Positions 1-7,640 of a stretch of 23,289 nucleotides of DNA are shown in pieces. The stretch is from Leptolinea sp. UBA1437 (lineage in GTDB: Bacteria > Chloroflexota > Anaerolineae > Anaerolineales > Anaerolineaceae): NCBI GenBank assembly GCA_002329625.1, contig DCTP01000011.1:1-23289 (forward strand), read 5' to 3'. The notes beneath the pieces were generated by a model, which was not told the origin of the DNA, searched no databases, and saw only the letters and a list, made by a program, of their open reading frames with translations. Position 1 is the first letter of the stretch. Each line of letters opens with the position of its first letter. Made by a program: the position numbers and the translations under genes.

Positions 1-11
1 CGCAACGTCTT

Positions 12-39
12 ATTATATGTGTTTCGTTGATCTCGTCAA
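12..39 (-). promoter_or_regulatory. Sigma70-type promoter P2 reading out of the left edge
   Basis: On the minus strand TTGACG (39 to 34) is followed after 16 bp by a perfect TATAAT (17 to 12). Transcription would begin about five bases from the window edge and run leftwards, so the gene it serves is not visible. It is the downstream member of a tandem pair with the promoter at 121-150. Such tandem strong promoters are common in front of rRNA, tRNA or ribosomal-protein units, but that is inference only. Confidence 0.6.
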
Positions 40-59
40 GGTTCTTTTTTGAAAAGTCA

Positions 60-97
60 TTACGGTCTTTTTTCCTTTTTTTTCGAGACCACCGTAA
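60..97. other. Inverted repeat between the two tandem promoters
   Basis: TTACGGT (60-66) and ACCGTAA (91-97) form a 7-bp inverted repeat around a T-rich loop of 24 bases. It lies in the leader that would be transcribed from the promoter at 121-150. On the plus strand it is followed by CCCTTTTTCT, so it could act as a weak plus-strand terminator. With the long loop, the structure is only moderately convincing. Confidence 0.3.
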
Positions 98-120
98 CCC
101 TTTTTCTAAGGCGGACTATT

Positions 121-150
121 ATTATATATCACCCGCCCCACTTTTGTCAA
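121..150 (-). promoter_or_regulatory. Consensus sigma70-type promoter P1 reading leftwards
   Basis: On the minus strand a perfect TTGACA (150 to 145) and a perfect TATAAT (126 to 121) are separated by 18 bp. It lies downstream of the last gene of the glycan cluster and points the same way, out of the window. Both hexamers match consensus exactly, which is rare by chance and fits a strongly expressed downstream unit. Confidence 0.7.
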
Positions 151-199
151 TATATTTGGTATAAACAAATTATTTAAAATCAGGTGTTAATCGGAAAAT

Positions 200-985
200 T
201 TATTGAAACATTTTTTTACGTCGATAATTAATCAGAGGAGCTATTAATTTTCGCAGTTGATATTTCAGGAAAAGGACAGAAAATTTCGATCCGCCGTCAC
301 GGCGACGAATCTGAATCATTTCCGGCCAACAAGATGCATCCGCGGTAATTGTCTTGGCATCTTCATGCAATCGAAAATCAGCCCAGACCTTTCCCGGTAT
401 ATATCGAAAAGGCGCGATTCGAGCCAATCTTAACCACAAATCATAATCCATGGCAAAATAGATGCTTTCATCCAGCGGACCCACTTTTTTCCAGAGTGCA
501 CCTCGAAAGAAAAAAGCTTGTTGAGGAATATGAACGTATCCTCGTTGTAATTTTTTCAGATCCGTTTGTCGCGCATCGAATTTCCCGATAATACGGTCAT
601 GACTGTCGATAAAGTTACAATCGCCGTATACAAACCCCAGGGAAGGATCCGACGTGAGAGCTTCCACAGCGGCATAAATGGCTCCCGGCTCATAGATGTC
701 GTCCGAATTCAGCCAGGCAAAAATCTCTCCTTTTGCCCGATTAAAGCCTTTATTAATAGCATTCGTCTGACCTTTATCCTTCTCGGAAACCCAATAAGCC
801 AAACGGTTCTCATATTTTCGAATAATCTCGACACTTCCGTCGGTCGATCCTCCGTCGATAATGATGTACTCAAGGTTCGGATAATCCTGACTCAGAACGG
901 ATTGAATGGTACGTTCGAGAAATTCCGCCTGATTAAACGAAGGTGTGACAATACTGACGAGCGGAAAAACCGCCTGCTCACTCAT
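200..985 (-). CDS. GT2 family glycosyltransferase (GT-A fold)
   Basis: A 261-residue inverting GT-A glycosyltransferase, probably cytoplasmic, that would add one sugar from a nucleotide donor to a growing surface glycan. The N-terminal domain starts with the family pattern SIVTPSFNQ (residues 11-19). DGGSTDGS (44-51) follows in the nucleotide-binding region, and NSDD (93-96) is the DxD-type metal and nucleotide-diphosphate site. No membrane segment is obvious. GAGAGG upstream is a good ribosome-binding site, and the ATG overlaps the end of the GT-C gene before it by 8 bp. It is the last gene of the minus-strand glycan cluster, and I see no clear terminator after it. It is a paralogue of the GT2 gene at 4006-4965, sharing the same motif order and the phrase EKDxGQxxxINKGF. 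Donor and acceptor cannot be read from the sequence. Confidence 0.9.
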   Translation of the reverse strand: MSEQAVFPLVSIVTPSFNQAEFLERTIQSVLSQDYPNLEYIIIDGGSTDGSVEIIRKYENRLAYWVSEKDKGQTNAINKGFNRAKGEIFAWLNSDDIYEPGAIYAAVEALTSDPSLGFVYGDCNFIDSHDRIIGKFDARQTDLKKLQRGYVHIPQQAFFFRGALWKKVGPLDESIYFAMDYDLWLRLARIAPFRYIPGKVWADFRLHEDAKTITADASCWPEMIQIRRRDGGSKFSVLFLKYQLRKLIAPLINYRRKKMFQ

Positions 986-2495
986 TTAACCCTCTCAGAT
1001 CATAAATCAGATAGTCCGGTTCTTCCGCATAGAGCTTCGTATTTCGAACCAACCAATTCTGAAGCCGCGGCTGCGCATAAAAGCTGTCAAGGTCCGTCAC
1101 AATTAAGTATTCACGATTTATCATTGCCCGGCGAATGATGGTGTCAGCTTCCTCTTCCGAAAGCTTTTCAATATTTTGTTCCCAAATCATCGGTGTCCGA
1201 AGGCCCCAATAGATCATCGCCGCCCCATAATCATCCATAATTCCGATCGTATTGATTTGACCCGGGTAAGGATCTAATTCAGCCGCGAGATATTGCCATC
1301 GTTCTGGCCAAGCCCGATAATCCCTTCGGTTCAAACTGATGACACTGTCCGCACTCCACCAGCTTCCCAACAGAATCAGGCAGACAGTAATTCCGACATA
1401 AGCAAGCGTCCGACCCTCTTTTAACCTTCCGACAGCCTCAAAGATTGATTCAGCCGATCGGCCGAATCCGAAAGAAATCATCGGGAATAAAGGCAATTGA
1501 TAATAATCGTGGGTACCGATATGGTGAGGAAGAGCCAAACCATAAAGAATGTATCCGACAAAAAAACCGATCCACAACAAACGTGCTCTTCGATTTTCAC
1601 AGGCAAGACAGCCCACTAACCCGGCTGTTACGACAACGATTCCAAACACCTCATCCATTTTCCGAATCCAGCGGACATAAAACGCCGGAGAAAACCAATC
1701 GCTCAAAGAAAAACGACCTTGATATTGTTGTACTAAAAAGCCTTTGACAAAGTAACCCCAGTAGTTATAAATCAACACCGGAGCGACAGAAAGAGCCACG
1801 ATTATCCAAAAATCAACCCTCTTTATTTTTTGTTTCCAATCCGAAGACGAAAAAAAGTAAAACGCAAAAGCCGACGCCAACGGGAAAACGCACACTTGCT
1901 TGACCAAAATCGCAGCTCCCGCCACAGCCCCGGTCAGGATCGCCGACCCAATCGTCGGATGTGAATCCCATTCGACCAACGCATTTAGCGACCATATCAT
2001 CAGTGCGACCATCAAAGGATCCGGCTGAAATGATCTGCTCGCAAAAATCGTATAGGGGAATAAAAGGAAGAAACCGAAACCGACCAGACTGCCGATGATT
2101 CCGAGAAATTGGCGGCATAATCGAAATAATCCGATCCCGCCGATTAACCAAAAAACGATCGAAATCGCTCGCGGTACCCGCAGGTCGGCATCTCCGATAA
2201 TTTTATACCCCCACGCAGCGAGCCTTTCCATAATCGGCGGTTCGATTCTGGGTTCCTGTGAACCGCGCATTTCCGCTTCATGTTGATAATCGGCACTTTT
2301 CCCGGGTAAATTCCCGTTATCTTTCAGAAAATAGCTGCGAGCGATTAATGCGGAATGGAATTGGCGAGCCGGATGAAAATCCAGCGGCGGATCGTCAAAA
2401 TCGACGAATCGCAAAAAAGTCCCGCATAAAAATATCAGGATAAAGATAATGATTTGGATCGAAGATAATTTTTTCCGTGCGACAATATTTCTCAA
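978..2495 (-). CDS. GT-C (ArnT/PMT-like, GT39/GT83-type) membrane glycosyltransferase
   Basis: A 505-residue polytopic membrane protein, roughly 10-12 hydrophobic segments by eye. Proteins of this fold transfer a sugar from a polyprenyl-phosphate carrier to an acceptor outside the cytoplasmic membrane. The first membrane segment (about residues 13-30) is followed by a loop with DFDDPPLDF and then HPARQ. The acidic residues there match the position of the catalytic Asp/Glu of GT-C enzymes, and this loop resembles annotated GT39-type proteins of Anaerolineae as I remember them. The C-terminal ~110 residues look like the soluble extracellular domain. The start is a TTG that overlaps the TGA of the upstream gene (TTGA, 4 bp), so translation is probably coupled. 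No in-frame ATG precedes the first membrane helix, which supports the TTG. It is a tandem paralogue, equal in length, of the gene at 2492-4009. The sugar is unknown. Confidence 0.85.
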   Translation of the reverse strand: MRNIVARKKLSSIQIIIFILIFLCGTFLRFVDFDDPPLDFHPARQFHSALIARSYFLKDNGNLPGKSADYQHEAEMRGSQEPRIEPPIMERLAAWGYKIIGDADLRVPRAISIVFWLIGGIGLFRLCRQFLGIIGSLVGFGFFLLFPYTIFASRSFQPDPLMVALMIWSLNALVEWDSHPTIGSAILTGAVAGAAILVKQVCVFPLASAFAFYFFSSSDWKQKIKRVDFWIIVALSVAPVLIYNYWGYFVKGFLVQQYQGRFSLSDWFSPAFYVRWIRKMDEVFGIVVVTAGLVGCLACENRRARLLWIGFFVGYILYGLALPHHIGTHDYYQLPLFPMISFGFGRSAESIFEAVGRLKEGRTLAYVGITVCLILLGSWWSADSVISLNRRDYRAWPERWQYLAAELDPYPGQINTIGIMDDYGAAMIYWGLRTPMIWEQNIEKLSEEEADTIIRRAMINREYLIVTDLDSFYAQPRLQNWLVRNTKLYAEEPDYLIYDLRGLNE

Positions 2496-4009
2496 GGTTT
2501 ATTTCTCAAATCATAGATAATATATCCGTTTCCAGCGGCATAAACAGGAAAGGATTCCAATCTTTTTTTTAGATCCGGCTGATTATCCAGCTCTCCCAGC
2601 GCTGTCACCACAAAATAATTCATACCTTTCGTCTGGGAATCAAAGTAAGTATCAAAATCCGCCTGAGGTGTCCCAGCCAATTGAAACAGCGTATCATCTT
2701 TTGCATCCGGCCAAGTCAGGGACGGTTGCCGCCAGCCGTAATAAATCAGCCGCATCCCATAGTCTCCGGTAAGAGCGATAAACGGCTCATTTTTCGGGAT
2801 CGCTTCCCCGACCTTTCTCCAACTCGCCGGTTCCAAAACATAATTCGTCCCTCGTAAAAATCCGCATGCCGAATAGGCACCGTAACCGGCTGCCACCGAG
2901 ATCAAAAGGAGCGAACAAACGAAAGCGAGCTTTCCGTTTTGCCGAGTTTTTTCAAAAATCGCATCCGCAACCGGACATACGGAAATCGCTGTCAAGGGGA
3001 TTAAAATCAGGCTATAGTATTCATGAGTCGTGATCTGATAAGGGACAAATAATCCGTAAAAAATGTATCCCAGCCACCAACCGATCATTAACCCTTTTAT
3101 CTCACGATTTCGGATGAAAAGGACTCCCCACAACCCAAAGAGCGGCAGGACCAATCCGATCAGCCCTTTCACCATCGCAATCCAATCCGCATAAAAATTT
3201 GATGTCCGAATCAGTCCAGAAAGAGAAACAATCCAAAATGAAAAGAAATCTCCCGAACGGGAAGGATTGAATATCAAATAGTAAACTACCGAGGGAATCA
3301 ATATGACCGCAGCGATCAAAAGAGTCTGAAATATCCTTTGTTTTCGATTTTGGCGGTTAACACTCGCGAAGAAGATCCCCAATAACATAAACGCGACAAA
3401 AAAGCCCGCATAAATCTTTACCAACAACGCCATTCCACCAATCAATCCGGAAAATACCGCCGAAGACCATGATCCTTTTTCCGACCAGTTGCACAACATC
3501 CAAGCGGTGCCTAAAACCCAAAAGCACATCCAAGGATCGGGTTGAAAAGATCGGGAAGCAATAATACTAAACGGGACAAAATAATAAATCAATAACGAAA
3601 ATATCCCAGCTGAAAATGAAGCAAAACGACGGCAGATCCGATACAGAAACAGTCCGCCTAACGCCCAGAAAAAAGCACTGAAAATGCGACCCGTCCAAAA
3701 AACTTCTTTCCCGATCAGTAAATCGATTTTGGATACCAGCCATTCCATCACCGGCGGTTCATAGCGTTCCAAATCGGCCAGTTTATCGGCTTGTTCGACA
3801 ATGGTCGGATCACTGTTGTTCAGACTTTCGTAATAAAAAGAGCGGGTGATGATGGCAGAGCGTAACTGTCTCGGAGAATAGAAATCCAACGGCGGATCGG
3901 TCAAATCATATAACCTGACAGCAAATCCTGCCGCCATTAAAATCAAAACAATCATCGTCTCTGCCAACCCGGTTAATTTCTTTCGGGAAGGTATCGTGTG
4001 AAGATTCAT
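2492..4009 (-). CDS. GT-C (ArnT/PMT-like, GT39/GT83-type) membrane glycosyltransferase, paralogue
   Basis: A 505-residue multi-spanning membrane protein of the same family as the next gene. It has a hydrophobic helix at about residues 17-32, then the loop RLYDLTDPPLDF with SPRQLRSAIITR, which carries the probable catalytic acidic residue. Many further hydrophobic segments follow, then a C-terminal domain ending VYAAGNGYIIYDLRN, closely like the ending of its paralogue (PDYLIYDLRG). It would use a lipid-linked sugar on the outer face of the membrane. The ATG overlaps the TGA of the GT2 gene upstream (ATGA). The equal length and similar ends of the two GT-C genes point to tandem duplication followed by divergence. 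Substrates are not predictable. The DPM1-like enzyme at 21663-22559 could make the lipid-linked donor, but that is inference. Confidence 0.85.
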   Translation of the reverse strand: MNLHTIPSRKKLTGLAETMIVLILMAAGFAVRLYDLTDPPLDFYSPRQLRSAIITRSFYYESLNNSDPTIVEQADKLADLERYEPPVMEWLVSKIDLLIGKEVFWTGRIFSAFFWALGGLFLYRICRRFASFSAGIFSLLIYYFVPFSIIASRSFQPDPWMCFWVLGTAWMLCNWSEKGSWSSAVFSGLIGGMALLVKIYAGFFVAFMLLGIFFASVNRQNRKQRIFQTLLIAAVILIPSVVYYLIFNPSRSGDFFSFWIVSLSGLIRTSNFYADWIAMVKGLIGLVLPLFGLWGVLFIRNREIKGLMIGWWLGYIFYGLFVPYQITTHEYYSLILIPLTAISVCPVADAIFEKTRQNGKLAFVCSLLLISVAAGYGAYSACGFLRGTNYVLEPASWRKVGEAIPKNEPFIALTGDYGMRLIYYGWRQPSLTWPDAKDDTLFQLAGTPQADFDTYFDSQTKGMNYFVVTALGELDNQPDLKKRLESFPVYAAGNGYIIYDLRNKP

Positions 4010-4965
4010 AACAAATCCCGATAAGCGGAAAAAGCATCCATTCGCTTTTGTGCTTCCCGGCGGAAAACATCGGTTGCTTTTTCCGGGCTGATTGCCATCA
4101 ATAAGGTAACCCCCACTCGACGACGATCTTCAATCACCCGTGAAGGGTATTTCGCAAATGCTTTCGCATAATTCTTGAGAGATTTCCAAGGATGATTCCC
4201 GTTGGACAGATAATTTGCATTCAGCCAATCGGCTCCGCCTTGAATAACCCGTCGATATCCTTTCGAATAGGGTTTCATTTCCGGATCTGTCAGCAACCAG
4301 TCAGCGATTCGGTAAGCTTCGACTCCGAAATCCGCGGCATGAGCACGATTTTTCGCTTCCGGGTAAAAACGGGCTGCAGCCAACGGTTCCGGCAGATAAG
4401 CTATTTTCCCTCCCGCTGCGATTCGAAGCCAGAGATGATGATCCAAAAGAAAATGATAGCGTAAATCCATTCCGCCCGCGCCGTTCCAAGCTTTGCGGCG
4501 AAAGAAAACCGCCGGTTGACTGATGATACGGAAAGCCATTAAATCCCGCAATGCATAATCCGCAAAGCGCATCACATTTATCAGTTCTCCCTCTTGATTT
4601 ACGGAAAGTACGTCACCGTATACTAAATCGACCTCCGGATGAGCATCAAAATAGGCAAGCACTTTTTCAAAAGCACCTTTCAGATAAAAATCGTCGGAAT
4701 TTATCCAACCAAATATTTCTCCGCCCGCCAATGAAAAGCCCTTATTAATTCCATCGGCCTGTCCGCGATCTTTTTCGGATACCCAATGATCGATTTCGGA
4801 CTCATATTTTCGAATAATATCGATACTTCCGTCCGTTGATCCCCCATCTATTACAAAATATTCGATTTCAGGTGTCTTTTGCGTCAAAACAGATTGAATG
4901 GTTTTCTCAAGGAAGGGTGCTTGGTTATAGGATGGTGTCACAACAGAAATACGAGGATGGATCAT
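4006..4965 (-). CDS. GT2 family glycosyltransferase (GT-A fold)
   Basis: A 319-residue GT-A glycosyltransferase. SVVTPSYNQ (residues 7-15) opens the Rossmann-like half, DGGSTDGS (40-47) follows, and NSDD (89-92) is the DxD-type metal site. The C-terminal ~100 residues, absent from the shorter paralogue at 200-985, are rich in charged and aromatic residues and have no membrane helix. The gene begins six bases after the stop of the MptE/Maf-like gene. No good Shine-Dalgarno sequence is visible, so it probably depends on coupled translation. It overlaps the downstream GT-C gene by 4 bp. It likely extends a lipid-linked or protein-linked glycan in the cytoplasm. The family is clear, but the sugar is not. 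Confidence 0.9.
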   Translation of the reverse strand: MIHPRISVVTPSYNQAPFLEKTIQSVLTQKTPEIEYFVIDGGSTDGSIDIIRKYESEIDHWVSEKDRGQADGINKGFSLAGGEIFGWINSDDFYLKGAFEKVLAYFDAHPEVDLVYGDVLSVNQEGELINVMRFADYALRDLMAFRIISQPAVFFRRKAWNGAGGMDLRYHFLLDHHLWLRIAAGGKIAYLPEPLAAARFYPEAKNRAHAADFGVEAYRIADWLLTDPEMKPYSKGYRRVIQGGADWLNANYLSNGNHPWKSLKNYAKAFAKYPSRVIEDRRRVGVTLLMAISPEKATDVFRREAQKRMDAFSAYRDLL

Positions 4966-4971
4966 TGATTT

Positions 4972-5784
4972 TTAAAAAAGGGAGTCATAAGCTACTTTTG
5001 GAAAAACCTGTAATTTTCCGCCGATGGTAGCGTCCAATATTTCCCGGCCTGCCTTTTGATAGGCTTCACGCGCCATTATATAAGCACGTTCGGAGGTCTC
5101 CAAATCCGGCAATTGCCAGCGGAAACCTTTCCCAAAATAACCCGGATTAAAGTGATTCGGATCATCCCCTTCCGAAACAACCGTCTCATTGGGTTTTCCC
5201 TTGGTTTGGAAATTATGGTCGACACCGATCAAAATCACCTGTTTGAATCCCAGATAAAAAGCCGTTTGAAGCGCCATGTAAGTCACTGTCGCGCCTTCCC
5301 ACATTCTTTTTCGAATATCGGTGGCAAAAGTCGGGCCGGTATAAGTCGAATAAAGAAAATAGAGGTTTTCCTCAGGTTTCAACCATTTCAGTGCTCGGGT
5401 TGTAACAAAACGCGGCATCTTTAATTTTTGAATATCGTCGGATGTTTGTTCGACAACCAGATCATTCACACAAAGGTAATAAGTGGTTTCAAAACCCATT
5501 TCAGGAAAAGCCAAATAAATACGATTTAAACCAAAAGTATACTCATTCTTCAATTTGGAAAGATCGGTATTTTTCAAACTGGGCCCGTTCCCCATGATAA
5601 AGCAACGCTCCCCTTTACGGCTGTCTTTCAATCGACTCAAACGTTCCATGGAATCCCGACGAACCGGATTAAAATAAGCTTCTGGGATGTCACCGAGTCT
5701 CTTTATCCCGTCGTAAAGCTCTTTCCCTTTCAATAATATGTTTTGGGGAACAGAATTTTTCATATTCATTTTTGATATCGACAT
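4972..5784 (-). CDS. MptE/Maf-like (DUF115) protein, candidate nonulosonate transferase
   Basis: A 270-residue soluble protein with the hallmarks of the 6-hydroxymethylpterin pyrophosphokinase MptE-like family (DUF115): CFIMGNGPSL (residues 61-70) as the nucleotide-binding turn and VILIGVDHNF (183-192) as the conserved His/Asp strand. The C-terminal GGKLQVFPKV and DSLF ending recurs, from memory, in bacterial members found in glycan clusters. The same domain forms the core of Maf proteins, which put pseudaminic or legionaminic acid on flagellin, and it is structurally related to GT42 sialyltransferases. Its place beside NeuB and NeuA homologues makes transfer of a CMP-nonulosonate a reasonable inference. 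A true pterin kinase role is less likely here. The ATG at 5784 has only a weak upstream GAGTGAG, and later ATGs at 5769 and 5763 are possible. A 12-bp perfect hairpin lies just upstream. Confidence 0.75.
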   Translation of the reverse strand: MSISKMNMKNSVPQNILLKGKELYDGIKRLGDIPEAYFNPVRRDSMERLSRLKDSRKGERCFIMGNGPSLKNTDLSKLKNEYTFGLNRIYLAFPEMGFETTYYLCVNDLVVEQTSDDIQKLKMPRFVTTRALKWLKPEENLYFLYSTYTGPTFATDIRKRMWEGATVTYMALQTAFYLGFKQVILIGVDHNFQTKGKPNETVVSEGDDPNHFNPGYFGKGFRWQLPDLETSERAYIMAREAYQKAGREILDATIGGKLQVFPKVAYDSLF

Positions 5785-5798
5785 AACTCACTCAATCA

Positions 5799-5831
5799 AT
5801 CGGGGAAAATTTGTGAATCATTTTCCCCGAT
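5799..5831 (-). other. Perfect 12-bp intercistronic stem-loop
   Basis: ATCGGGGAAAAT (5799-5810) and ATTTTCCCCGAT (5820-5831) are exact reverse complements around a 9-base loop. On the minus-strand message the hairpin sits 17 bases after the dehydrogenase stop and 14 bases before the MptE-like start. No T-run follows on the minus strand, so it does not look like a classical intrinsic terminator. Segmental mRNA stability, RNase processing or partial termination are alternatives. It separates the sugar-acid genes from the downstream transferase genes. Confidence 0.65.
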
Positions 5832-5848
5832 ATCGGAAATGAAATTGC

Positions 5849-6826
5849 TTAGATTGTCTTTTTCAGTTCTTCCAGTTTGGAGACATCATAACCCAAAGGA
5901 ATCAAACAGTTACGAATCGTATTCCAATGAACGCGTTCACAAGCCATCGGGCTGTAATTAGAGTTATGCGGAGCCAACAACACATTTTTAAACTTCCGCA
6001 ACGGAGAATCATCCGGCAAAGGTTCCACTTCAAAAACATCCAATGCGGCTCCGCCCAATTTCCCATTTTCAAGCGCCTCGGCTAAAGCGGCTTCATCCAC
6101 TATCGGACCCCGTGAGGTATTGATCAAAATCGCGGTCGGTTTCATCATCGCCAATGTTTCACGATTGATCAGATGATAACTAGTTGGATTCAGATCCGTA
6201 TGCATGGTGACAATATCCGAACGGCTTAACAATTCCGGCAATGAAACCGACTCGATCCGATTTTCGATCAAAAAATCCGGTTTAATTTCGGCGATATCAT
6301 TTACCAAAATCCGGCAACCGAATGCTCTTAAACGGCGTACTACCGCTTGCCCGATATTCCCGACCCCGACAATCCCTATTGTATTTTCTGAGAGGGTGGT
6401 GGTCGAAGGCTTATTCCAAATTCCTTCCCGCATCGAGTCATCCATAAAAGGAATCGCACGGAAAAACGAAAGCATATATCCGATCGCTGTCTCCGAAACG
6501 GGAATCGTAAAAGCATTGAGTGTATTTCCAACAACGACTCCCAATCGGGTAGCGGCTTCTGTATCGATTGCATCAATGCCCGTTCCCCATTTGGAAATCA
6601 CTTTCAACCTGGGAACACAAGCTTCGATCACGCGGGCGCTGTAAACATCATCCCCGCAGATCGTTCCGTCAAATTGACCGGCGTAGGAGATAATTTGATC
6701 TTCGGTTAATTTTTGTTTTACTTCCGGAACGATCATATTGATCCCATAATATCCTTCAATTACTTTTCGGAATCTTTCCACTGATGACATCATATAAGGT
6801 GCGGATAGAATGATTGTATGTTTCAT
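5849..6826 (-). CDS. D-isomer-specific 2-hydroxyacid dehydrogenase (PGDH-like)
   Basis: A 325-residue NAD-dependent dehydrogenase of the D-3-phosphoglycerate dehydrogenase type, interconverting a 2-hydroxy acid and a 2-keto acid. The Rossmann motif is GVGNIG (residues 154-159). The three catalytic residues are present: Arg239 in NTSRGPIVDE, Glu268 in DVFEVEP and His287 in LAPHNSN. No ACT or other regulatory domain follows, so it is the short form. I chose the ATG at 6826 because AGGAG lies nine bases upstream. An upstream in-frame extension to 6889 has no ribosome-binding site and runs through a structured leader. Its place between a cytidylyltransferase and a transferase gene, with no serine-pathway genes nearby, suggests it acts on a sugar acid or its three-carbon precursor rather than in serine synthesis. 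That is inference. Confidence 0.85.
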   Translation of the reverse strand: MKHTIILSAPYMMSSVERFRKVIEGYYGINMIVPEVKQKLTEDQIISYAGQFDGTICGDDVYSARVIEACVPRLKVISKWGTGIDAIDTEAATRLGVVVGNTLNAFTIPVSETAIGYMLSFFRAIPFMDDSMREGIWNKPSTTTLSENTIGIVGVGNIGQAVVRRLRAFGCRILVNDIAEIKPDFLIENRIESVSLPELLSRSDIVTMHTDLNPTSYHLINRETLAMMKPTAILINTSRGPIVDEAALAEALENGKLGGAALDVFEVEPLPDDSPLRKFKNVLLAPHNSNYSPMACERVHWNTIRNCLIPLGYDVSKLEELKKTI

Positions 6827-6852
6827 TATTTTTTTATTCTCCTGAAGAAATT

Positions 6853-6898
6853 TTCTGCCACAGAACGATAACGTCTGTGGAAAATGCAAACGGCAGAA
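6853..6898 (-). other. Overlapping inverted repeats in the dehydrogenase leader
   Basis: Two 7-bp stems share bases. CCACAGA (6858-6864) pairs with TCTGTGG (6874-6880), while TTCTGCC (6853-6859) pairs with GGCAGAA (6892-6898). Because they overlap at the CC of 6858-6859, full formation of one stem excludes full formation of the other. They lie 27-72 bases upstream of the ATG at 6826, in a 127-bp gap that is unusually long for this cluster. They could be a processing site or a translational switch, and I recognise no riboswitch class. Confidence 0.35.
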
Positions 6899-6953
6899 CC
6901 GTCACAACATCATTTTTGTTTTTCAGTAAAAGTCATTATATCCCGAAAAAAAC

Positions 6954-7628
6954 TTACAACTTTCCTTGTTGTCGCAGCTTCATCAACATTTCCGTGATAT
7001 TAAACTCCGTCTCATCATCAATATCCTGCGCTTCGATGGCCGGAATTTCAAACATCATGGGGCGATCGCCGATTCGATGACGTTTGTGCATCAATATTTC
7101 ACGGGTAAACAAATACATACAGGAATTCTCTTCATAGATCGGCGGTAAGTCTTGGGTTCGCAGTAAGATCGATGCGTTATGATTAATCGGCCTCGCTAAC
7201 TGATCCCAAAATCTTTTTTGAATACGCGTGACGGAAAACAAGGAATCATACAGATAAGTTTTTTCCAAAAAGGATCGAATCCCTTTTGAAATTGTTTCGG
7301 ACTTTAAAAGCGGATTTGTGCTGTGAGTCTGAAGATAATAATCCGCTTGAACCTGGCTCGTATCATAAATTAAAATTTCGTTCATCGGGACATCATCCGC
7401 TCGTAATGCTTCCGGACGCAGCAATGATTTGACTGTCGGGAAATCCTTGGTAAGCCCTTCCATGACAACCGGACTGTCGGTGTCGACCACCACTTCATTG
7501 ATTTCGGGAACCGCTAGCAGCGCTTCCATAATATAGTGATAAAGCGGTTTCCCGGCTAACATTCTGTAATTCTTTCCTTCGACCCTGACCGAATTATGTC
7601 GCATCGGAACAAAAGCAACAATTTTCAT
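6954..7628 (-). CDS. CMP-acylneuraminate-type cytidylyltransferase (second copy)
   Basis: A 224-residue nucleotidyltransferase of the CMP-sialate/CMP-Kdo synthetase type, which would couple CTP to a 2-keto sugar acid. The N-terminal nucleotide-binding signature is FVPMRHNSVRVEGKN, a variant of PARxGSKRxxxKN keeping Arg10, Arg15, Lys19 and Asn20. EVVVDTDSP (about residues 45-53) and the HSTNP segment follow. AGGAG lies seven bases before the ATG at 7628, giving a secure start. The dehydrogenase gene follows 127 bp downstream and a GT-B-like gene lies 12 bp upstream. It is quite diverged from the NeuA domain at 10190-11452, so it is not a recent duplicate and may activate a different acid. The family is well supported, but the substrate is unknown. 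Confidence 0.82.
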   Translation of the reverse strand: MKIVAFVPMRHNSVRVEGKNYRMLAGKPLYHYIMEALLAVPEINEVVVDTDSPVVMEGLTKDFPTVKSLLRPEALRADDVPMNEILIYDTSQVQADYYLQTHSTNPLLKSETISKGIRSFLEKTYLYDSLFSVTRIQKRFWDQLARPINHNASILLRTQDLPPIYEENSCMYLFTREILMHKRHRIGDRPMMFEIPAIEAQDIDDETEFNITEMLMKLRQQGKL

Positions 7629-7640
7629 AAATTTTCTCCT

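Noticed and set aside
566..1138. 190-codon open frame on the plus strand
   Set aside because: It is antisense to the GT2 and GT-C genes, has no ribosome-binding site and no recognisable motif. It results from codon bias of the real genes.
5849..6826. Serine pathway D-3-phosphoglycerate dehydrogenase (SerA)
   Set aside because: The catalytic set is shared by the whole family, no ACT domain or serine gene is present, and the context is surface glycan synthesis.
6827..6889. N-terminal extension of the dehydrogenase to 6889
   Set aside because: The extension has no ribosome-binding site, overlaps the structured leader and does not match the family. AGGAG before 6826 fixes the start.
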